A DNA stretch of 64,000 bases. Source: Rhododendron vialii. Its lineage: Eukaryota > Streptophyta > Magnoliopsida > Ericales > Ericaceae. Shown here in pieces: positions 46,117 to 58,000 of this stretch. Under the pieces are notes generated by a model. The model ran no database searches, had not been told where the DNA came from, and saw only the letters and a list, made by a program, of their open reading frames with translations. The DNA lies in NCBI RefSeq assembly GCF_030253575.1, contig NC_080557.1, forward strand, positions 4,335,001 to 4,399,000, written 5' to 3'. The first letter of the stretch is position 1; every line of letters starts with the position of its first letter. The translations under genes and the position numbers were made by a program.

Positions 46117-49100
46117 GTGTTGTTCACCATCATTTCCCTCCTCCTCTTTCTTCCTTCATTAACAAGTTCTTCATCAGAGGCCCAGACCTGGATCAAAGCA
46201 GGTTACTGGTATTCCGGTAGCCAATTCCTAGTCCCGATATAGACTTGACTCTGTTCACTCACTTGACATGGGCTTTTGTACATATCAACACTTCTAATTA
46301 TGAGCTCCCAATCTCACCCTCTGATGAACCATATATTTCCACCTTCACCGATATGGTTCGACGAAAGAACCCATCAATTATAACACTTCTGTCCATCTTG
46401 GCTGGAGATTCAAACTTCTCTCAACCTTCTTTTCAATGGCTACCCAATCCTCTCACAGAAGTAGTTTCATTGAATCATCGATATGAACAGCTAAGCTTTA
46501 CGGGTTTCATGGCCTGGATCTATATGGTGTCAAACCGGACATGAGCACCAACAATATGAAAGATATGGGAATTCTCTTTGATGATTGGAGAACTGCGATA
46601 AATAGGGAATCGAAGGACTCCACCCGATCACCGCTTGTTTTGACAATGGCTGGTCATTATTTGCCTTCAAAATCCACCAGAAGTTATCCGATGGAGTCGA
46701 TTCGAAAGAACCTTGATTGGGTACATATCGTATCGTATGACTATCACTTGTCTACCGCAGCAAATTTCACAGGTGCTCATTCTACTTTGTATGACCCCTC
46801 AAGTAATATAAGTACTGATTTTGGAATTAAGGAATGGATAAGTAGAGGACTACCAGCTGACAAGATGGTTTTGGGGTTAGCATACCATGGGTACGCGTGG
46901 ACGCTGGTGAACCCGACAGCCAATGAGATTGGATCGCCTGGACGAGGACCCGCCGTTACGCTTGATGGCTCGAAGTCCTACAGGTTCATCAAGTCATATA
47001 TGAAATGTTGTGGAGAAAAAATAGGGTATAACTCCACTTATGTCACCAATTACTGCATTACTGGTTCGGTTTGGATCGGTTATGATGACACGGAAGCTAT
47101 CAGAACTAAGGTTTCTTACGCGAGGGAGAAAGGGCTTCTGGGTTACAAAGTATGGTAAGTCCCCAATGATGACAATTGTGCTGTGCGGAAGCCGAACAAA
47201 TAGACAGTGATTATGAATATTGAATCGAAGAAAAATAGATGTGTGAAGCAAACCAAACTAATCAAACCAAACGTGAGAGAAGGAGAGTAAAATCAAACAA
47301 GAAGGAGAGAGAGACACACAGATATACGTGATTCGGTCTTACTTTGGGATGTAAGCCTAGTCCACAGGCAATCGATCGATGGCTTCACTAATCAAATACG
47401 AATGCTCAAAGAGCTACAAAGAAGAAGTTTTGCAAAAACCCTTCTACCAAAAGCCAAAACAAGGAGGCAACTCTCTCAAACCCTAATCAAATGCCTAATA
47501 TTTGCTCTCACACACCAATAAAGAGACATAACAAGTGTATTTATACCCAAGGACAAGTTGCCTAACAAGTCCTAACCATATTGGGCTTTGAAGCCCTTAA
47601 AAAACCCTAAAAAAACAAAGTCAAATGCATTGTTCCGCGTGCCCGCTGGTTCGGACCAAATGTACAGTGGTTCGGACCAAAAAATTAGAAAGCGACAATC
47701 AAATCTGGAACTTCGGCCAAAAAATCAGAAAGCGACAATCAAATCTGGAACAATCGGCCGAAGTTCTTCCGAACGAAGTCAAGACGGGATCCGGACGCCC
47801 GAAGGTGCCGAGGTTTGTCCGGACGAACTGGTCCGGACCAGACCGCGGGCCAAAATAACAAATTGCTCCAGAAACGCATAACTAGCACTGGTCCGGACCA
47901 CCAAGACCTTGGTTTGGACCGTGGAGGCTGCGAACTCCAAAATCGAGTCGAAATTCAACAAATTGGGTCCTTTCTTAGGTAGGTAAAACTTTAAAACGAT
48001 ATCATGTAGCCAACCGTGACAATTGGGCTTATTCTCTTTGGTTTCACATTCTTTAGAGATGCACAATCTACCGTGACACAGAACTGAATTTTGTTCACAA
48101 TTTGGAATTCCGTTGAATTGACAAAGTATTGAGTTATTTCTTATTCACAACTGCACACCCAGAGATGGATGTGCATCTGCCACTGCCAAACACCCTGATT
48201 TATCAAAAATAAAATAAAAACTAGATGAAATAGGGAACACAATTGTCGTCAAGAGGATTATCCCCGAAAGCCTCTAAGTATTGTTGAAACTAATTTGGGC
48301 AATATATGATCATTGTGTTTTCCCGTTGGAATGGATATGAGTGTTCTTTTTCTCTTGTCTACTGCTAGATTGTCTTCGCACATTTCTCTCTAATGCACAA
48401 TTTCATAGCACAAAAAGATGAGAAAGACCCAGAAACAAGAGACACTTTTTGTTACTAGTAATCTCGCTTCCAACCGCAGCCACAATTACCCTTGTAACTA
48501 AATTCTGCGATGTGGTATCTGCATAAAAGAGCACCCAGAAACAAAGGTAAGTTCTTCCAGCTGTGAAAACTATGTGCATAAATTATTTCCCTTCACCCTT
48601 TTAACGTCTTTCTTCGACCTTCCACATATTTTTTTCATTGCTTACAGAATGGATGGGTGAAGAAAAAGAATTGCAATCTTTATTGGCATCTGCTAGAAAT
48701 GCAAATGATCCTAATTTGCTAGCGTTTACTCTCACTGACCTTGTAGAAGCTACCAATAATTTTTCATTCGAAAATAAGCTTGGAGAGGATGGATATGGAC
48801 CTGTTTACAAGGTAATATTATTTGGCTTTGAATAAATGAGAGAAAACAAACCTAAGCACATAATCAGGTGAAATAACCGGTTAGCGGTGTCTACTTTGCC
48901 TGTAGGGCGTATTACATTATGGACAAGAAATAGCAGTAAAAAGACTTTCAAGGACTTCTACACAAGGATTTGAAGAGTTCAAGAATAAGGTCATGCTTAC
49001 TGCTAAACTGTAGTATGTAAATTTTGTAAGAGTTTTGGGATTTTGCACCAAAAAAGAAGAACAAATGTTGATCTTTGAATACATGCCAAACAAAAGCCTG

Positions 49101-50098
49101 GATCATTATGTCTATAGTTAGCCATCTTTAATGCTTCTAAAAGAGTAATCATGAACTATAATTGAGCATGGTTTTAACATGAGGTGTCGCGTACGCTTAG
49201 ATCCAATCAGGGGATTACTTTTAGATTGGGAAAAACGAGTTCAAATCATTGAAGGGGTTACTCAGGGGCTCTTGTACCTCCAAGAGTACTCAAGATTGAC
49301 ATTAATTCACAGGGATTTGAAAGCGAGCAACATTTTGTTAGACAATTAAGGAGATAAAGCCGAAGATTGCGGATTTTGGTATGGCTAGAATTTTTCAAAA
49401 AAATGAATTTGAAGCTAGCACTGGCCGGATTGTTGGAATGTAGTAAGTGCCTTCTTTCTTACAATATGCACTACCTAATGTGTTCTAGTCTCAAATATTA
49501 CTCATCTAGTTATTTGTTATTATTCACTTATGTAACATTGCAGTGGTTATGTACCTCCCAAATATGTAAAACGTGGCATATACTCCATCAAATCAGATAT
49601 TTATAGGTTCCAAGTTCTTCTTCTACAAATCATTAGCGGAAACCAGAATAATTGTTTACATGACCTTCATGAAGACTTAAACCTCCTAGACTATGTAAGT
49701 AATTCTGAAAATTGTGACATGAATATTGCAAATTGATTTCCTTCCGGTGAACTCTAAAGATGCACTGCATCGAAATACTTCAGGCATATGATTTGTGGAA
49801 ATGTGGGAAAGGCATGGGGTTCATGGATCCATCGCTCGACGATACAAATTCATCCTGTAAATTAGTGAGATGCATGCAAATAGCTTTGCTATGTGTCCAA
49901 GAAAATCCAGTGGATAGACCCTCCATGTTGGAACTCTCGTCGATGCTGAACATTGAAACTGCCGCCATGAACACCCCCAAAAGGCCTGCTTTTTCTACGA
50001 GAAGAGATGAAGATAAAGTTTAAGTTCAAGAGTCTACATCTCAACAAGAAATTTGGTTAGTTGGTGATGTATCCATTACCCAAATGGTAGCCTGATGA
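46117..50098 (+). pseudogene. Unit D: chitinase-related RLK pseudogene
   Basis: The start codon has become GTG (46117), and a base is lost near 46228, so only internal GH18 pieces read (about 46245-46544 and 46541-47158). The motif here is HGLDLYGV, again without the catalytic Glu, though this copy keeps the Asp of the downstream YDYH that A-C have lost. TAA ends the GH18 frame near 47156, and a solo LTR is inserted at 47179. In the kinase part a TAG appears near 49013, about four extra bases near 49346 shift exon 5, PPEY has become PPKY, and TAA (near 50020) and TGA (50093) end the last exon early. Exon 3 (about 48649-48811) is intact. No full-length product is expected. Confidence 0.9.
47179..47960 (-). 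mobile_element. Solo LTR inside pseudogene D
   Basis: This 782-bp insertion is flanked by AATTG (47174-47178 and 47961-47965) and splits the GH18 segment that reads NDDNWVLS in B. Its ends are TGCTG and CAACA. On the minus strand it has TATAAATAC (about 47537) followed by CT-rich R/U5-like sequence, so it points leftward. A repeat of about 25 bases, AGAAAGCGACAATC onward, occurs twice (about 47688 and 47727). No internal retroelement region is present. Confidence 0.85.
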
Positions 50099-50132
50099 AG
50101 GTTAATTCTCCTTTTTGGTCATGACTAGAGTA

Positions 50133-51041
50133 AGTGACAAAGTCCACAAAATATGGATGATAAACTAAATTAAATTCATCAACACTAAGAAAATCAGTAT
50201 GCTTCACATTTAAAAACTCTTGTGAAAGTGGAGACTCAATAGAAGGGGTGGCACAATCTAGAGCTGGGAGCACTTGATTATTCAGTGTAACTATTGGCAA
50301 TGACTCTTCAAAAGGCATATAGCCTTCACTAATGACAAAGGACTCTATTTTCTCTTTTTCTCTCGCATCAGAATTGATATCCTCGTGAAGCGGCTCTATT
50401 TCCTCTTTTACCCTCACCTCAAAATTGGTATCCTCAGGAAGCGGCTATTTTTCCTCTTTTTCCCTCCCATCAGAATTGGTATCCTCAGAATTTTCAGTCA
50501 ACTCACAAAATTGGAGCTTTTGGGTTAAGTCATCTAGGTAATCCCAAGCCTCTTCAGCGTTTTTATCTAGAAATTCGTCAGTGGACCTAAAATCCACCTG
50601 GCATGGTTTAGGATTTAAACTACGGCAAAAGATAACTAGAAGACTGCCAAGCTCACAATTATAACTCGACCAAGAGAATACGATAAATTTAAATCGCTCC
50701 CAACACTGTGATAAAGACTCATCATCTTGTTGAGAGAAATCTGATAGTTCTTGTAAAAGCATATGAGTCTCATACGAGGGATTGAAAGTTTTGAAAAACT
50801 GTATGACAATCTCACTCCATGTCAATCCTGGACTCAAAAAAATAAACCAACTTTGAGCACGACCACGCAAAGATTTTGGGAATACATGTAAAAGAGCCAC
50901 TTCATCGCTAGCAAAAGCTTTCTCAAGGTTACCAATATGCGAAAAAGGATTTTCTGAGGCCAAACCATAAAATATAGGAAGTGATACTGAACAATCAAAT
51001 TGTTTTGTATAACCTCCATAGCACTTTGCAAAATCGGCCAT
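50133..51041 (-). pseudogene. Retrotransposon gag, truncated
   Basis: The reading frame starts at 51041 and encodes a Retrotrans_gag-type domain with FPKSLRGRAQSWF, an LTWSEIVIQFFKTFNP stretch and a DESLSQCWERFKF motif. It then has short acidic repeats containing REKEEK/REKEKI. An in-frame TAG at about 50445 interrupts these repeats, and the frame runs into host sequence at the truncated border. No zinc knuckle, protease or pol is seen. Gag would form the particle that packages element RNA. Confidence 0.75.
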
Positions 51042-52086
51042 TTTTTTTCAACAATTTGAAAAAAATAAAGAACTAAAAAGAAAATAAATAAAAAATAACT
51101 ACCCGAATTCTTAACACACGTAACCGTCCCCGGCAACGGCGCCAAAAATGCTTGACGATTTTCTAGACCTAAAATAATGGGTTGCCCCAAGCGTAGGGCT
51201 GAGACCGACGTAGCACAATACCCGGTAAGACTGGAGTCGAATCCACTAAAGACGGTGAAGTGTGTGCTGTGAAATCTCGGGTTGTAGAATTAAAATTAGC
51301 TCTTAGGTAGCCACCCCTGTCTTTTAGTTTATTAATTAACTAATACTAACAGATAACTTGCTCAAATGATTAAAAAGAGAGGCACGGTCGTAGGGAATCC
51401 GGCGCTCGCTACCCAATCAGAATCCACTCGCTTTTCAAAGTTCTAAAAAAATGGTTAAATTTAGGGAGAATTGGAAACTCCGAAGGATGCGAATCCTAAG
51501 GTTGCCGGTCCCGTACACAGCAGCAAACAAGTTTTGGTCCCCTGTTCCTGCTCAAATGAGCCCAGGCAATGCCTCGGATTCGTCCAATGGACGTAGTTTT
51601 CACCAACTAAATTATTTAATTAAATTAATGTGCAGAAAATTGCGAGACGAATCCTAAATGGGTTGCGGCGCGCCTTACCCAGCGACCAAATCTCAGAAAA
51701 ACTACTCACTCATTATTAAAAATAAAAGAAAAGAAACCCTAGAATTAATCATGCTTTTAAAACGCGAGATAAAAATAAATAAATAAAAGATCTAAGTTAA
51801 ACAGGAACCAACTAACAACTTTTGTAAAGAACAGAAATTAAAACGAATTACCAAAATGCGAGTAGTTCAACAAGACTTTAAATAACTTGAAGAAAAGAAA
51901 AATTCGGAAGAAACTAAACAATATATTCGGAACAAAAAAAAACCTCGCAGCCCCTGCTCTTCGTTCTGTTCTTCGTGCGTGATCCCAAGAAGATATCACG
52001 GCAACCCCTCTCTTTGTTTTTGTCCGTGCGTGGGAATAAAACAAATCGTCTGTCGAAGAAAGTTGTGGGAATAAAATTATATGGGA
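50133..52086 (-). mobile_element. Truncated gag-bearing LTR element
   Basis: The minus-strand order is an LTR (about 52086-51149), a primer-binding site (TTGGCGCCGTTGCCGGGG, about 51148-51130), then gag (from 51041). The left part, including any pol and the second LTR, is missing where it meets the 3' flank of unit D. The primer-site sequence is common in plant Gypsy/Athila-type and gag-only (TR-GAG-like) elements. Borders are approximate. Confidence 0.65.
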
Positions 52087-52909
52087 ATAAAACATATAAT
52101 TTTGAAAAGTTTGTTTGATAGAAGTAATTGTGTTCTATCAAATTAAGATCAATATCATATGTAAAAGGTTTCCATGTAAGTTAACAAAATCGTAGTTAAC
52201 TTTTTGAGAGGTCTAAAATGATGAAATTGTCATTCGGCATGGGACGGGGAGGTAACATTTAATTAGGTTCTTTGGGGCAATTTATGAAAAATGAACGGGT
52301 CAAATGAGTAAAAGACTAACGAAAATTCTTGGTATTCTACCTAAATTTTCCAAACCACACCTACCACGACTTGTGCGTGTATGCAAGAAATTATTTTTGC
52401 AGATTTTGAGATTTTAATTTGTTAGAATCAACTTTGAGCGTTTATCAAAACTTCTAGATAACAAATTTTTACATTTTATACAAATTCTGAAAAGCTAAAA
52501 AAAATGAAATTCTGAAGATCTCAAATCTGAATTTGGGTAGCTTTTAGAGGACTTAGCTTTGACTTCAACTGAAAACAAATGGAAGTTTTGAAGGAGTCGT
52601 TATTGACTACGAAGACCAAAAGTTGTCAACACAGGCACGTTTATCAAAAATTCTATTTCCCTTTTTTTCTTTTTTTATTCTCCAAGACTTGGATTTTTAG
52701 CTTTATTTTATTTTATTTTATTTTAGACATCATTACAAAAAAGGATATAAGCCTTAGGACTAAGAAGTTGTTTATTATTTGATTAATAAAAATTTGAGAA
52801 GTTATCGTTTGTCCGTAGAGAAAATATCTATAGTTCAAACTTATTTTATGATTGTTCTTATTGCACGTTCTTCTTTTTTAACACGCCTCCCAACATCACT
52901 CTTCATGTT
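52087..52909. other. Tail fragment and LTR remnant before Copia 2
   Basis: No gene is seen. Positions 52090-52640 match the unit tails after A and B. Positions 52740-52897 match the end of the LTR-like remnant at 44120-44290. The last bases before the Copia insertion, GTTTACAT, are part of the cluster repeat also found at about 14428. Confidence 0.55.
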
Positions 52910-52914
52910 TACAT

Positions 52915-53238
52915 TATAGAATTTTACAGAATTGAAAGAGAATCAAGAGTGTTTCATTCAGAAAATCAAGAACTCAAGAACCCTAGAAAATCTATTTTTC
53001 TGATTTTCTCTTTACATCACGATGTCCCAAAACAGACTCAATCAGAGGTATATATACCTCATACCATCATTCCTAACTGATTTACAACTCAGAGGAGTCA
53101 AGCTCCACTACCTCCACTAACACACTCCAGCTCAGCAAAACTAACCATCCACTAACTCACTAACCTCACGTTTAACCAACTAACACTGTTATATTAACTA
53201 AACAAAGATTAAACAGTGATTAATGACTTTTGCTAACA
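52915..53238 (-). repeat. 3' LTR of Copia 2
   Basis: Downstream LTR on the coding strand, preceded there by a GAGGGGC polypurine tract (about 53239-53246). It matches 59511-59833. Confidence 0.9.
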
Positions 53239-54287
53239 GCCCCTCGCAAACTCATGGGAGTGTCAAAGACTATGAGTTTGGTCTTCAAAGTTTGAAATTG
53301 ATCAACAGAAAGGGCCTTGGTAAAAATATCAGCAGTTTGTGGTTGAGTACCCACATACTGAACAGAGATCTGCTTGTTGAGAACCTTTTCCCTTATAAAA
53401 TGATAGTCGACTTCCACGTGCTTAGTCCTTGCATGAAAGATGGGGTTGGAGGCCAAAGCAATTGTTGATTGATTGTCACCCCATACAACATGAGGTAAGG
53501 CTGGAGAAATACCCAAATCAACATGTAATTGATGGAGCCATGTCACATCTGCTACAGTTTGAGCAAGAGCTCGGTAATCTGCTTCAGTTGAGGAATGTGC
53601 AACTGTTGGTTGCTTCTTGGCACTCCATGATATCAGATTAGGTCCCAAATATACACAGAAACCAGTAGTAGATCTTCTATCTGTGTGATCGCCAGCCCAA
53701 TCTGCATCTATATATGTTGTTAAATGTAAAGGACCAGGAACAAAGTACAAGCCTTGATGTATACTGCCTTTGAGATATACCGAAGGATTCTTTTGACAGC
53801 AATGAAATGACTATGCCTGGGATCATGCATGTGTTGACAAGCAACATTTACACTACAACAAAGTTGGTCTTCAGCGACGAAAATTAGCGACGAAATTTAT
53901 TTTCGTCGCCAAAGGAGGGCTATTGGCTAGGAAAAAAAATTTTGTTGTCGAAGGCTTAGTTTTTGGCGACAAAAATAATTTCGTCGTCAAATGCAAATTT
54001 TTGGCGAGAAAATCCCAAATTCGTCGTCATAGGGCAGCTTTTTAGCGAAGAATTCAAAATTCGTCGTCATAGGGGAGCTATTTAGCGAGTAAAAAAAATT
54101 CGTCGACAAAGGTTGGCTTCTAGCGATGAAAATTTAGAATTCGTCGGCGTTGACCGAATTTTTTGGCTGATTATTTTTTAATTTTTAATTTTTTATATAT
54201 TATTTAGCATAAAAAATAAATAGAAATATACATATTAAATAAAATATACATATATAGTTTAGTTTAAAATTTAATCATAAAAAGGTA

Positions 54288-54559
54288 CTCCCTCCGTCCC
54301 CTTATTATAGTCCAGTATTCCATTTTGGGCTGTCCCTTAATAAGTGTCCATTTGGTAAAGTTAGTGGGTAAAAGTTGGTACATTGTCTATTTTGTCCCTA
54401 AAAGTAGATTTCATTTTGAAAAGTTAGTGAGTAAAAAGTGTAATGATGATGGGTAAGTAGGGAAAGTGGAGGAAAAAGTTGATGTGAAAGGTATAATGAT
54501 GATGTTTTTTTAATAAGTTGGAGTTACGAAGTAGGACATTTAAAAAGGGACGGAGGGAG
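54288..54559. mobile_element. Stowaway MITE inside CACTA
   Basis: This 272-bp element has perfect ends CTCCCTCCGTCCC and GGGACGGAGGGAG, flanked by TA (54286-54287 and 54560-54561). Its interior matches the MITE at 28046-28316 reversed. Confidence 0.9.
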
Positions 54560-54599
54560 TAATATATATTATACATAGTTTAGTTTAAAATTTTCGATA

Positions 54600-54855
54600 G
54601 TTATCCATTGGCGATGGTGGCGGCATGGTGGGTGGCCTGGGTGGAGTTGTAGGAATGATGGTGGTGGTGTAGTGGTGATGTGGTGGTTGCGGTGATTGTT
54701 GATGTGGTGGTGGTGGTGGAATGGTGATTGTGCTGGTGGTGGTGGAGTGGTGATTGTGCTGGTGGTGGTGGCGGCGGAGTGGTGATTGTGGTGGTGGTGG
54801 TAGTGGTATAGTGGTGGTGGTGGTGGTAGTGGTGGCGTCGTGGTGGTGGTGGTTT
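54600..54855. repeat. GTG-rich minisatellite
   Basis: Imperfect GTGGTG units with interspersed ATGGTGATTG, over about 250 bp inside the CACTA element. The ORFs across it, rich in His/Thr or Gly/Trp/Val, are repeat artefacts. Confidence 0.85.
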
Positions 54856-54923
54856 CGGAAAAAAAAAAAAAAAAATGAATCAGAAATAGTATATATAATA
54901 AATATTAGTCTTCTAGTAATAGA

Positions 54924-55030
54924 TGTTGTGTTGGTGTAGTGGTAAGGGATTGGATGTTGTAGGCGCGAGGTCATGAGTTCGAAACCCACTGGGAGCAAAA
55001 ACAGTGAGCGTAAGGGTGGAATTTTTTTTT
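54924..55030 (+). mobile_element. SINE-like tRNA-derived sequence
   Basis: It has an A-box-like TTGGTGTAGTGG (about 54930-54941), a B-box-like GAGTTCGAAACCC (about 54975-54987) and a short T run at the end (about 55022-55030). This matches the layout of plant SINEs with a poly(T) end. Flanking duplications are unclear. It does not fold as an obvious intact tRNA. Confidence 0.5.
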
Positions 55031-58000
55031 CGTTGCAAACACAATCGCCGACGAAAAATTTCCTCACCAAAAAAAACCAATGCCGACAAAACTTTTTCGT
55101 CGCCCAAAAGCGAAATAGGCGACGAAAAAATTCCTCGCCAAAACCAAAAAAGGCCGACGAAAAAAAAAATTCGTCGTCAGGGGCCTTTCTCGACCAACAT
55201 AAAACGACGAACGGGGACGACGAAATTTTTCGTCGGCAATCAATTTGGCGACGAAAATCATATAATTGCCGACAAAATTTTTTCCTCGTCTTTGACCTTT
55301 TTTGTTGTAGTGTTACAACAAAAACAATTTCTGGTCTGGTCAAAGTAAGATATTGTAAGGAGCCCACAATTTTTCTGTACCAATGAGGATTAGGTATAGG
55401 CAAATCTGGAACCACCTGAGCTGGTTTTACAGAAGAATGAGATAAGCTTGCTTTGCAGTCTTGCATACCAGCTTTGACCAATAAATCTTGAGCATACTTT
55501 GTTTGAGATTAAAGTAAGTTCTAGCCATGATGTAGCACCTCAATACCAAGAAAGTAACTGAGTGGTCCCAAGTCTTTCATCACAAATCTTCCACTAAGAA
55601 TACTGATAAGATCTGGGATATACTCTGTATCATTTCCAGTGATGATTATATCATCAACATAGACAAGAATAAGAGTAAGACCATGTGTACTTCTAGAAAT
55701 AAAGAGTGAAGAATCTGCTTTGCTAGCATGAAAACCTTGAGTAAGCAGAAAACATGAAAAGGTGGAGAACCATGCCCAAGGAGCCTATCTAAGACCATAC
55801 AGTGCTTTATAATTGCAAACATGATTGGGATGCACTGAATCCTTGTATCCAAGTGGTTGTCTCATATAGACTTCTTCTTCTATGAAACCATGTAAGAAGG
55901 CATTAGAAACATCTAGTTGCTTTATAGTCCATTGGTTATCAACCGCAAAAGAAAGCACAACCCTTATAGTTGGTTGTTTGATAACTGGACTGAAGGTCTC
56001 AGAAAAATCGATACCTTCATATTGCTGATTTCCATTGGCTACAAGTCTTGCCTTATACCTTGCTATACTTCCATCGGAATGATGTTTGATCTTGTAGATC
56101 CATTGGCATCCAATGACATTGGAATTAGGAAGAGGTGAAACAAGAGTCCAAGTGCCCTGTTTGACCAAGGCTGCAAATTCCTCGGCCATAGCATGCTGCC
56201 AAGCAGAATGCTTGACAGCTTCTGAAAAATGAGTAGGCTCCACAGTAGGATCAGTTACAAGGTGATCATGTGATACAGGTGTGTTTACTGCACTAAAACC
56301 ATAATAAGTTTATGGTTTGGAAATGCCATTTTTTGACCTTGTCACCATTTGATGAAAAGTTTAAGAGTTAATAGGAGTAGAAGTAGAAGAAAGAGGAGCT
56401 GAAGGATCTGAAAAAAGAACACCACTATCAGGAACAGATGAAGATGGAGAAGATGAATTCAAAGTAACATCAGTAGTATGAATGGAGGAATTAGTACTAG
56501 TTTGAGCAGAAAGAACAACAGGTGATGGATTAGAATTATGAGTAAGAGATGTAGAGTGTTGAGGTGTAAACTGATGAGGTTCACATATAGTTGAAGCACA
56601 ATTTGGTGTAGGAATGTCAGAAGAAGCAAGAGGAATGGTAATAGAAATATCACTAAAGTCTGTGAGAGGAACTTGAAATGATGTAGGAAAAGAGTCAGTA
56701 TTTGTTAGGGAACTCTGTGAGACAAGAGTTGAATATGGGAACTCATGTTCAACAAATCTAACATGTCTAGATGTATAAACTTTGGAAGAAACAGGATCAA
56801 AACATCTATAACCTTTTGTTGCAGGGCAATATCCCAGAAAAATGCAGTGAATGGATTTAGGAGTTAGTTTGTTGTGTGTATAGGGTTTTAACCAAGGAAA
56901 ACAGCTGCAACCAAAGGGCTTTAGAGCAGAATAATCAGGTGAAGTTTTAAATAGTAAACAATAAGGAACTTGAAATTTTAAGGCTGAATGAGGCAACCTA
57001 TTTGCTAAGTACACTGCAGTGGTAAGAGCTTCTAGCCAAAATTTTGTGGGAAGATCAGATTGAAGTAATAAAGCTATAGTAGTTTCAATAAGATGTCTAT
57101 GTTTCCGTTCAACAACACCATTCTGTTCTGGTGTATGAGGACAGGTTGTCTAATGAATAACCCCATTATTCATAAAAAGTTTAGAAGTAAATGATTCCCA
57201 AATTCTCCGCCATTATCACTTCTAACAATTTTGATAGTGGTATGAAATTGAGTAAAGACATAAGCTTTGAATTGAGCGATAGTGTGCTTAACCTCAGATT
57301 TGTAATGCAAAGGAAACAACCATGAGTATCGATCTAGTAAAGTCATCAATTACCAACAAGTAATATCTGAAACCTCTATGTGAGGGAATGGGAGTAGGAC
57401 CCCACACATCCATATGTACAAGTTCAAAAGGAAAAGAAGTTTGGGATTCAGATAAAGGAAATGGTAGCTTATGGCTCTTGGCCATATGACAAGCAACACA
57501 ATTTACATTTCCAGGTTTGGAAACTGGTAAATGAAATTGGTTTATTAATGACTGAAACAAAGAAATACTTGGATGACCAAGCTTATTATGCCAAAGCATG
57601 ACAGAATCTGTTGTGCTTACCAAAGCTACAGAAGAGGGGCCAATGGATGAACATTTAAAGGAGTTCAGCAGAGGATAGAGCCCCTTGCTGCATGGTCCCT
57701 AGTAGAGAAGCTGATGAGATTCCTTGTCTTGAATGACAAGACCATTGGAATCAAAGATGAGAATACAGTTATATATTATCTTTAGAAAACTCTTGAACAG
57801 AAAGAAGATTATGAGTAATTGAAGGAGTATGAAGAATGTGTGACAGTCTAAAATTAGCATTAAGTGTAATTAACACACCTGAACCAGAATGAGTAACTGG
57901 TAATTAAGTTCCATTGCCCACTTGAACACCTTCAGTCACATAGGAAAGCTGTAGGTACTCAATATTCTGCAAATAGTTAGTGATGTGTGATGTTGCACCA

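Larger units (their letters stand above)
53851..55312. mobile_element. Non-autonomous CACTA (En/Spm-type) element
   Basis: It has inverted ends CACTACAACAAA and TTTGTTGTAGTG and the 3-bp duplication TTA (53848-53850 and 55313-55315). The flanking Copia RT sequence is continuous when it is removed. Both subterminal regions are packed with CGACGAAAA/TTTTCGTCG-type short repeats in both orientations, like the transposase-binding arrays of En/Spm elements. No transposase gene is present. It holds a Stowaway, a GTG-rich minisatellite and a SINE-like sequence. Confidence 0.9.

Noticed and set aside
50076-50132. Gag frame continuing past the element border
   Set aside because: The last codons lie in the 3' flank of receptor unit D, so they are not part of gag.
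54924-55000. Possible tRNA gene
   Set aside because: A- and B-box-like motifs are present but no intact acceptor or anticodon stem is evident; a T run follows, so a SINE fits better.
54585-55481. Long minus-strand frame with Pro/His/Thr-rich end
   Set aside because: It joins Copia RT to CACTA DNA and the GTG minisatellite; it is a nesting artefact.
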